From Glandiceps talaboti (Eukaryota > Hemichordata > Enteropneusta > Spengelidae): a stretch of DNA of 64,000 bases. Below are positions 57,872-64,000 of this stretch, piece after piece. The position numbers were made by a program, and so were the translations under genes. The notes beneath the pieces were generated by a model. It was not told the DNA's origin and ran no database searches. It saw nothing but the letters and a program-made list of their open reading frames with translations. How positions within the stretch are numbered: the stretch's first letter is position 1; each line of letters begins with the position of its first letter. The DNA lies in contig NC_135549.1 in the NCBI RefSeq assembly GCF_964340395.1, forward strand, positions 33,083,832-33,147,831, written 5' to 3'.

Positions 57872-59470
57872 AAAAAAAATAACAAGATTTAAACTGAATG
57901 GCTCCCGTAAGGGAATCACTAATTAAGGCAAATTACTCAGTAAAGGTAAAAGTTGTATCAACAAAGTTCACATGGTAGGACAACTGTGTATTATTATTGC
58001 TGATATATGTACCATATTATAATATGATAAGAAATTTGAAGCTTAAATTTTTAAGATCCAACCTAGTTTCAATGTACCTAAAATTGTTAATTATGCAAAT
58101 TTTTCATTAAAACTGTAAGCTATATCAACAAATTTAATAGTATGTATCCACTTTGTTATGGTTAACATTACGTACTAAATGATATTGAAATTCAAGTATG
58201 CTTTCTTAAGATACATCCTAATTACTGAAAATAATTAATTATGCATTAACACTGTAAGGTACATCAACAAACTTTATACGGCATATGGACTTTATGTTTT
58301 ATATATGTAGTAAATTATATTGAAATTGAAGTATGCAGTCTTAAGATATAGCCTAATTACAGAAACTCATTAATTTTGCAAATTAGTCATTAACACTGTA
58401 CATCAACAAACTTTATAGAACATATGCGATTTGTTATGGTTAACATATGGAGGGAATTGTATTGAAATTGACGTATACAGTCTTTATAAGATATAGCCTA
58501 ATTACCAACAGGTCATTCAGAATGACATTCCCCGCTAACCTAAATCAAACAGACTTAGATATGTTGTGTCTGCTTATTGGACATGGAACATGCCTAAAAC
58601 AATAAAGGATGGATCGGGTATGGGGGGTCGTATCATGACGAAAATGGATATGCACATGTATGTCATAGAACACTGTCCCAATACCAACTTTGAATGAGAT
58701 CTGTTCAAGCATGTCTGAGTTATGGCTTTGGACATAGAAAAATCGCAAACAAAATGGCTGCCAGGCGGCCATATTGGATCGTATCACAACAACAATGAAT
58801 ATGCACATGTATGTCATAGAACACTGTCCTAATACCAACTTTGAATGAGATCTGTTCAAGCATGTCTGAGTTATGGCTTTAGACAGGGAAAATTTGCAAA
58901 CAAAATGGCTGCTAGGCGGCCATATTGGATCGTATCATGAAACAAATTGACGTGCATATGTATGCTATTGTTTGTTGCCCCTGTATCAAGTTTGAAAAAA
59001 ATCGGTCCAAGCATCTCCAAGAAACGGCTGCGGACGGACGGACGGACGGAACCCAATCCATAAGTTCCTGTCCCGGACTTCGTCCGGCGGGGACTAAAAA
59101 TCATTAATTATGCAAATTATTCATTAACACTGTAAGGTATATCAACAAACTTTATAGGACATATGTACTTTGTTATGTTTAATGAATATACTACATTATA
59201 TTGAAATTGAAGTATGCAGTCATGAGATATTGCTTAATTATTTGATTTCATAGATATGCAAATGTTTCTAATTAACATGAACAGATCTCACTCAAAAACT
59301 AATCAGGTCTAGCCATTACCCCAAACATTGTGTGTACCAAATTTCAGTATAATTGAAACAGCTGTTTTTAAGAAAATGATGACACAGACAGACACACACA
59401 GACACAGATGGACATATGACAGACATCCCCCTTTTAATACCTCCCGTACACTTACGGGGGGTAAAAATGA
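57872..59470 (+). mobile_element. Dispersed family C copy, interrupted by family B
   Basis: The 5' end 'ACAAGATTTAAACTGAATGG' + 'CTCCCGTAAGGGA' is followed by ~150-bp submodules containing 'TTAAGATATAGCCTAATTAC' and 'CATTAATTATGCAAAT'. The 3' end has 'AAGAAAATGATGACACAGAC' and a small hairpin (CCCGTA...TACGGG) before 'GGGTAAAAATGACAAG'. A family B copy (58504-59097) splits one 'CTAATTAC / AAAATCATTAATTATG' module. Confidence 0.72.
58504..59097 (-). mobile_element. Dispersed family B copy nested in family C
   Basis: On the minus strand it starts 'TAGTCCCCGCCGGACGAAGT' and ends 'GGGGAATGTCATTCTGAATG' + 'ACCTG'. It is similar along its length to 27405-28066. Flanking family C sequence resumes directly at both sides. 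Confidence 0.78.
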
Positions 59471-59479
59471 CAAGAATTC

Positions 59480-59800
59480 GTAGAAGACACAGTCGTCAAA
59501 TACTACAATGTGTCTGTGATAGGCAGAAATTGGCTTGATTTTGATAATTGGCCCTGAAGGTCAATGTCAAGGTCAAAGGACAAGGTCTCAAAAGATAGCT
59601 TGCATCTGATAATGTGGGGTAGACACTTGAATTGAGTCTCTATGTATTACAGTTTTTGAGTTATGCAGTAAATAATGACTTTTAACTACAAATATTGCTG
59701 CATTCAATAAGTGATATGAGCAACAAAAATAATGCTTGTGTGTAGTTCTTTTCTTCAATATTACTTGTAAACATGATTTAAGCACAGATGTCTGCTATAT
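59480..59800 (+). mobile_element. Dispersed family D copy
   Basis: 'CCCTGAAGGTCAATGTCAAG' + 'GTCAAAGGACAAGG', 'GTAGACACTTGAATTGAGTC' and 'TTTTTGAGTTATGCAGTAAA' match the copies in the 44-49 kb interval. It lies in the intron 56327-60641. Confidence 0.6.
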
Positions 59801-60109
59801 AAAGGGAATTGTGGGTAAATTACGCATATGCGGGAAATTCAAACTGCCACAAGGAGCACTGACTTTGAGCTCATGTTTTTGTCCCATTTTGCACCAATTT
59901 TTTTTTACATGACTCATATTTCATATATACTGAGTCTAAATCTATAGTGATTACAACTGAGTAGAAATAACTGATGTTAACTAAGTTTGGTAGTCAATAT
60001 AGCAGGTTTACGATCAAACTGAGGCTAAATTTGATTCAAATTGGTCTAGTAAAAACCGTTGGCCGTGTTGTCAATTTGGCTTACAAGTTACACAAAATGT
60101 CGACATAAG
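59801..60109. other. Intron sequence, no feature
   Basis: No repeat family or exon recognised. Confidence 0.4.
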
Positions 60110-60625
60110 ATATATATGTAATATATAGAACACTGTCCTTATACCAACTTTGAATGAGATCTGTTCAGGCATGTCTGTGTAATGGCTTTGAAAATGAAAA
60201 ATTCATAACAAAATGGCTGTCTGGCGGCCATATTGAATTGTATCCTATGCATATGTATGCCATAGTGTGTTGTCTTTGTACCAAGTTTGATCCATTCATG
60301 TTCAAGTAATGGTTCCGGACATGAAAAAAATTGTAAAAAAAGTGGCTGCCCAGTGGCCATATTGGATCATATCACGACATAAATTGACATGCATATGTAT
60401 GTAATAGAATATTGTCCTTATACCAACTTTGAGTGAGATCTGTTCAGGCATGTCTGCGTAATAGCTTTAGACATGGAAAAATCGTAACAAAATGGCTGTC
60501 GAGCAGCCACAAAATAAATTGTAATGCATATGTATGCCATAGCGTGTTGTACTTGTACCAAGTTTGAGAGAAATCAGACCAGTCATTTCTAAGAGATGAC
60601 TCCAGACGGACAGACGGACCCCCCC
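60110..60625 (-). mobile_element. Dispersed family B, degenerate copy next to a splice donor
   Basis: On the minus strand it begins near 'GGGGGTCCGTCTGTCCGTCT' + 'GGAG' and has 'AAACTTGGTACAAGTACAAC', 'GGCAGCCACTTTTTTTAC' and 'TCATTCAAAGTTGGTATAAG' modules. Its edge lies about 16 bp from the donor of the exon 60642-60779. Confidence 0.65.
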
Positions 60626-60641
60626 CCTAATTATAACAAAC

Positions 60642-60779
60642 CTGTCTAGACTGCAGGAGGAAATTCCTGGTAATCATGTTGAGATGGTGTTCTTCTTCAG
60701 CAAGATTTACGGTAAATGTACCACAGCTGAGACTGTTACTCTCTGTGGTTGGCCAATAGACCATCAAGTCACCTTCTTC
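60642..60779 (-). CDS. Receptor-type tyrosine phosphatase, domain 2 exon (YWP segment)
   Basis: A 138-bp exon, phase 0 at both ends: acceptor 'GGTATTTGTAG', donor CAG|GTTTGT. It encodes EEGDLMVYWPTTESNSLSCG, TFTVNLAEEEHHLNMITRNF, LLQSRQ. The pattern D.xVYWP......C..F.V.L..EE is the usual substrate-side strand region of R5 phosphatase domain 2, and the exon joins DDYMMNVR of the next exon as in the family. Confidence 0.9.
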
Positions 60780-61213
60780 CTACAAATACCAAAGTAATAA
60801 ATTATGCTTAAAGTGAGAATTATATCTTATATTTGTGAGGGATTGAAAAGAGAATTATAATAATATCATCATTATTCATCCCACAAGATGAAACTGTCAA
60901 AATTAAAATTACACTTTTGAAAACAATACAAAACTGACACGATATACTCAAAAGGTACAGAGGGATGGTTTGACACAAGGCGGCTACACAAATGTAGGGC
61001 CAACTTACTTCCATAATTCATGAAATGTTGTTAATAATTTAACCCGTTATGAAGATGTGTTTTTCTATACCGACTCATTAAAAGTCTACAAAGCACTGCA
61101 CTCAATTGTGATTTATGCAGGTTCCTTACAATAGACTTTCTTCAAATTAGATTTTGTCTTGAATAAAACCTGTTCTGTGTGGAATTCTATTTGTCTTTTG
61201 TGAGATAGCGGTG

Positions 61214-61854
61214 TGGTAGTCTAGTTCCTGACAACCGTATTCCGATTTTATCCTCAAGGCATTAAATGTGGTTCAACCCCATGCTGGGTGAAGCACAAAC
61301 AGCGCATGTCAGTAGTAATCCATCATGAACTGATAGTCTGCTGTCATCACTCATTAATATTCATTGATACAGCTGTTTTGAATATAGCAGGAACTTAGCA
61401 TGTAATAACAAGTTGTCGTTCATGTTTTCATTGGAATAACACACTAGAAGTGCTCGCATTATCATAATATGTTTGGTTTTGTTGATCTTGGAGGGGAAAA
61501 CAACTTTTACCAAAACATCCCATTATAGTAATAGCCATACTGAGGTAGATGGAATATTTTCAACTGTAGATCGCTAACATGTGATTGGTTGCTGGTTGTT
61601 GTTGTTGTCAAAGGTCAAACGTTGTTGACCTTTCTTATATTTCTAGGACTGATATGAAATGCAAATGTCCAACTGAACTCCACCTCCAGTCTGCTTTAAA
61701 CTAAAATCATGTGGGATCCGACGTCATCATGTTTATATGAACGCTGTAGAGGAGAGCACAGAATTCTGTGCAAGAGTAACGAGATTGACTAGACATAACG
61801 TATGAAGACAGTAGTGTAAAATCAGAATACTGTCGTCAGGAACTAGATTAGCCA
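61214..61854. mobile_element. TIR element (MITE-like, 641 bp) in a phosphatase intron
   Basis: The left end TGGTAGTCTAGTTCCTGACA (61214-) continues to '...CCGATTTTA'. The right end (61817-61854) is its imperfect reverse complement, reading TGGCTAATCTAGTTCCTGAC from the outside. The arms are 37-38 bp with about 7 mismatches. The interior has no ORF worth noting. The right arm ends about 35 bp from the donor of exon 61890-62018. Confidence 0.75.
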
Positions 61855-61889
61855 TGTGGTTGTCAATTTGGTGATATTTCAACACTTAC

Positions 61890-62018
61890 CATACTCTCCA
61901 AACTTATCAAACTCACAATAGTCTCTGAGTTCTGATCCCATATCATTCTCCAAAAATCCACAGCTGTGTGTTCAAGTGGATGTTGAGTAATGATGTACTC
62001 CTGACTAAGTCGGTAACC
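61890..62018 (-). CDS. Receptor-type tyrosine phosphatase, most upstream domain 2 exon in the window
   Basis: A 129-bp exon, phase 0 at both ends: acceptor 'TTCATGTTTCCAG', donor ATG|GTAAGT. It encodes GYRLSQEYIITQHPLEHTAV, DFWRMIWDQNSETIVSLISL, ESM. The motifs ITQHPL and DFWRMIWD are hallmarks of receptor tyrosine phosphatases. The Leu/Glu context and the next exons place it in domain 2. The protein must begin far upstream (above 64000), with an extracellular region, a membrane helix and an active domain 1 expected but not visible. The five exons give about 342 residues. I leave the symbol empty because orthology to PTPRG versus PTPRZ versus Ptp99A cannot be decided here. Confidence 0.92.
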
Positions 62019-62164
62019 CTGGAAACATGAACATAAACAAAAATTGTCATGAATAGATACTGACACATTTTCACAAATTATATACCCTGTACTGATCAAA
62101 TATCATCAGTGGTCAATAGTTATCTTTCTGGCTTGGATATGGGTTGGGTTAATGAAGGTTATAT

Positions 62165-63298
62165 GACAGAATAGTCCAACCTTTGAAATGACAGCAGAAT
62201 GGTCCAACCTTTGAAATGACAGCAGAATGGTCCAACCTTTGAAATGACAGCAGAATGGTCCAACCTTTGAAATGCTGGCAGAATGACCCAACCTTTGAAA
62301 TGATGACAGAATGGTCCAACCTTTGAAATGATGGCAGAATGGTCCAACCTTTGAAATGACGACAGAATAGTCCAACCTTGGAAATGTCGGCAGAATGGTC
62401 CAACCATTGAAATGACGGCAGAATGACCCAACCTTTGAAATGACAGCAGAATGGTCCAACCTTTGAAATGACAGCAGAATGGTCCAACCTTTGAAATGAT
62501 GACAGAATGGTCCAACCTTTGAAATGACAGCAGAAAGGTCCAACATTTGAAATGACGGCAGAATGGTCCAACCTTTGAAATGACGGCAGAATGGTCCAAC
62601 CTTCGGTTATACAGCAGAATAGTCCAACCTTTGAAATGACAGCAGAATGGTCCAACCTTTGAAATGACGGCAAAATAGTCCAACATTTGAAATGACAGCA
62701 GAATAGTCCAACCTTTGAAATGACAGAATGGTCCAACCTTTGAAATGATGACAGAATGGTCCAACCTTTGAAATGACGGCAGAATAGTCCAACCTTTGAA
62801 ATGACAGCAGAATAGTCCAACCTTTGAAATGATGACAGAATGGTCCAACCTTTGAAATGACGGCAGAATAGTCCAACCTTTGAAATGACAACAGAATGGT
62901 CCAATCTTTGAAATGACAGCAGAATAGTCCAACCTTTGAAATGATGACTGAATGGTCCAACCTTTGAAATGACAGCAGAATGGTCCAACCTTTGAAATGA
63001 CAGCAGAATGGTCCAATCTTTGAAATGACGACAGAATAGTCCAACCTTTGAAATGACGGCAGAATAGTCCAACCTTTGAAATGACAGCAGAATAGTCCAA
63101 CCTTTGAAATGACGGCAGAATAGTCCAACCTTTGAAATGACAGCAGAATGGTCCAACCTTTGAAATGACAGCAGAATGGTCCAACCTTTGAAATGACAGC
63201 AGAATGGTCCAACCTTTGAAATGATGACAGAATGGTCCAACCTTTGAAATGACGGCAGAATGGTCCAACCTTTGGTTATACAGCAGAATGGCTTGTAA
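62165..63298 (+). repeat. 28-bp intronic minisatellite, about 40 copies
   Basis: The unit is 'CCAACCTTTGAAATGACAGC' + 'AGAATGGT', with variants ACAGC/ACGGC/ATGAC and GGT/AGT. Because 28 = 3x9+1, three units make a 28-residue super-repeat and all minus-strand frames can stay open (up to 369 codons). These are not proteins. It lies about 145 bp upstream of the exon 61890-62018. Confidence 0.97.
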
Positions 63299-63468
63299 AT
63301 TGTACTACATAGGTCTCCAAAATCCTTATTTAGACTCTAAAGGATTATCATATACCTTGTGAATGCAAAAATACAATGTCATTATGTACACCAATAATAT
63401 GTTGAGTTTGTAAAGTGAAGTCATGGAGTACAGCACACAAAGTTAATTTGTACATAAGCCTCATTTAA

Positions 63469-63747
63469 ACCCACTTTGTTACACACTGTATAAAGTGAAG
63501 ACACTTTGTTACACACTGTATAAAGTGAAGACACTTTGTTACACCCTGTATAAAGTAGAGACACTTTGTTACACACTGTATAAAGTGAAGACACTTTGTT
63601 ACACACTGTATAAAGTAGAGACACTTTGTTACACATTGTATAAAGTGAAGACACTTTGTTACACACTGTATAAAGTGAAGACACTTTGTTACACCCTGTA
63701 TAAAGTAGAGACACTTTGTTACACATTGTATAAAGTGAAGACACTTA
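63469..63747 (+). repeat. 30-bp minisatellite, about nine copies
   Basis: The unit is 'ACACTTTGTTACACACTGTA' + 'TAAAGTGAAG'; GTGAAG and GTAGAG variants alternate. Both strands show open frames because the unit is a multiple of three. Confidence 0.97.
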
Positions 63748-63769
63748 AAATTGTTATGCTCTGTGTAAA

Positions 63770-63872
63770 GTTATCACACGGCTAGATCTAGTTATCACAT
63801 GGCTGGATCTAGTTATCACATGGCTGGAGCTAGTTATCACATGGCTAGACCTAGTTATCACATGGCTAGACC
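63770..63872 (+). repeat. 21-bp repeat, about five copies
   Basis: The unit is 'CTAGTTATCACATGGCTGGA' + 'T', with GGAT, GGAG and AGAC variants. It follows the 30-bp array after about 25 bp. The rest of the window to 64000 shows no exon. Confidence 0.92.
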
Positions 63873-64000
63873 TAGTTGACCAACCAGAAATCTGGTTTTG
63901 CTGTAGATTATAAGCCATTATCTACTCTTTGTCAAAGTAATTTTCTGAGTTAGCATGCAATAAATTATGCAAAACTCTGCAACAATGTTTATGTTTGTTC

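Noticed and set aside
58545-59104. Open frames within family B (77-104 codons)
   Set aside because: Shadow frames of a non-coding dispersed repeat; the same frames appear with different breaks in the copy at 27405-28066.
61200-61290. tRNA-like or SINE head suggested by a 'GGTTCAACCCC' B-box-like motif
   Set aside because: No A box at the right distance, and the region is explained as the left part of a TIR element.
62149-63268. Minus-strand open frames of 363-369 codons with a 28-residue repeat
   Set aside because: They are produced by a 28-bp minisatellite in which every minus frame is open; the array sits in an intron.

Overview
The window is nuclear DNA from an animal, most likely a marine invertebrate. 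Coding exons are short, split by GT-AG introns and scattered through AT-rich sequence. That sequence is full of microsatellites, minisatellites and decayed transposons (Ty3/gypsy, LINE, tRNA-derived SINE, TIR elements). I see nothing prokaryotic: no operons, Shine-Dalgarno sites, CRISPR arrays or phage genes. I cannot name the species; a deuterostome or lophotrochozoan are both possible.

Two protein-coding genes are supported, both on the minus strand. (1) Positions 32573-35092 hold a complete three-exon CDS for a 266-residue, probably helical protein that I do not recognise. It has a possible non-coding first exon and TATA box near 38.5 kb. Its likely 3' UTR is largely a TIR transposon that carries the first downstream AATAAA. 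(2) Positions 51344-62018 hold the last five coding exons of a receptor-type tyrosine phosphatase of the PTPRG/PTPRZ (R5) or Ptp99A kind. They cover most of the second, catalytically dead phosphatase domain (Cys to Asp) and a long novel cytoplasmic tail. The rest of the gene lies beyond position 64000.

Layout: 1-6.4 kb, dispersed repeats and a gypsy remnant. 6.5-15.0 kb, one huge array of about 140 copies of a 60-bp unit. 15.4-16.3 kb, a TIR transposon. 17.8-20.4 kb, a 69-bp tandem repeat, and a diverged second copy of its locus split by a 2-kb transposon. 22.4-24.7 kb, a satellite of about 368 bp. 25-30.5 kb, overlapping dispersed repeat families, here called A (CA-rich 3' end) and B (GTCC-rich). 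31.5-38.5 kb, gene 1 with GA, 55/57-bp and other tandem repeats. 39-51 kb, intergenic repeats (families A, C and D, a LINE piece). 51.3-64 kb, the phosphatase gene, whose introns hold at least six minisatellite arrays and transposons lying within tens of bases of splice sites.

The two genes show no sign of working together. What unifies the window is the large amount of locally amplified tandem repeat. Many arrays translate as long open frames only because the unit length and composition avoid stop codons. Family letters A-D are my own labels for repeats that recur within this window; copy limits are by eye and good to roughly 10-50 bp.
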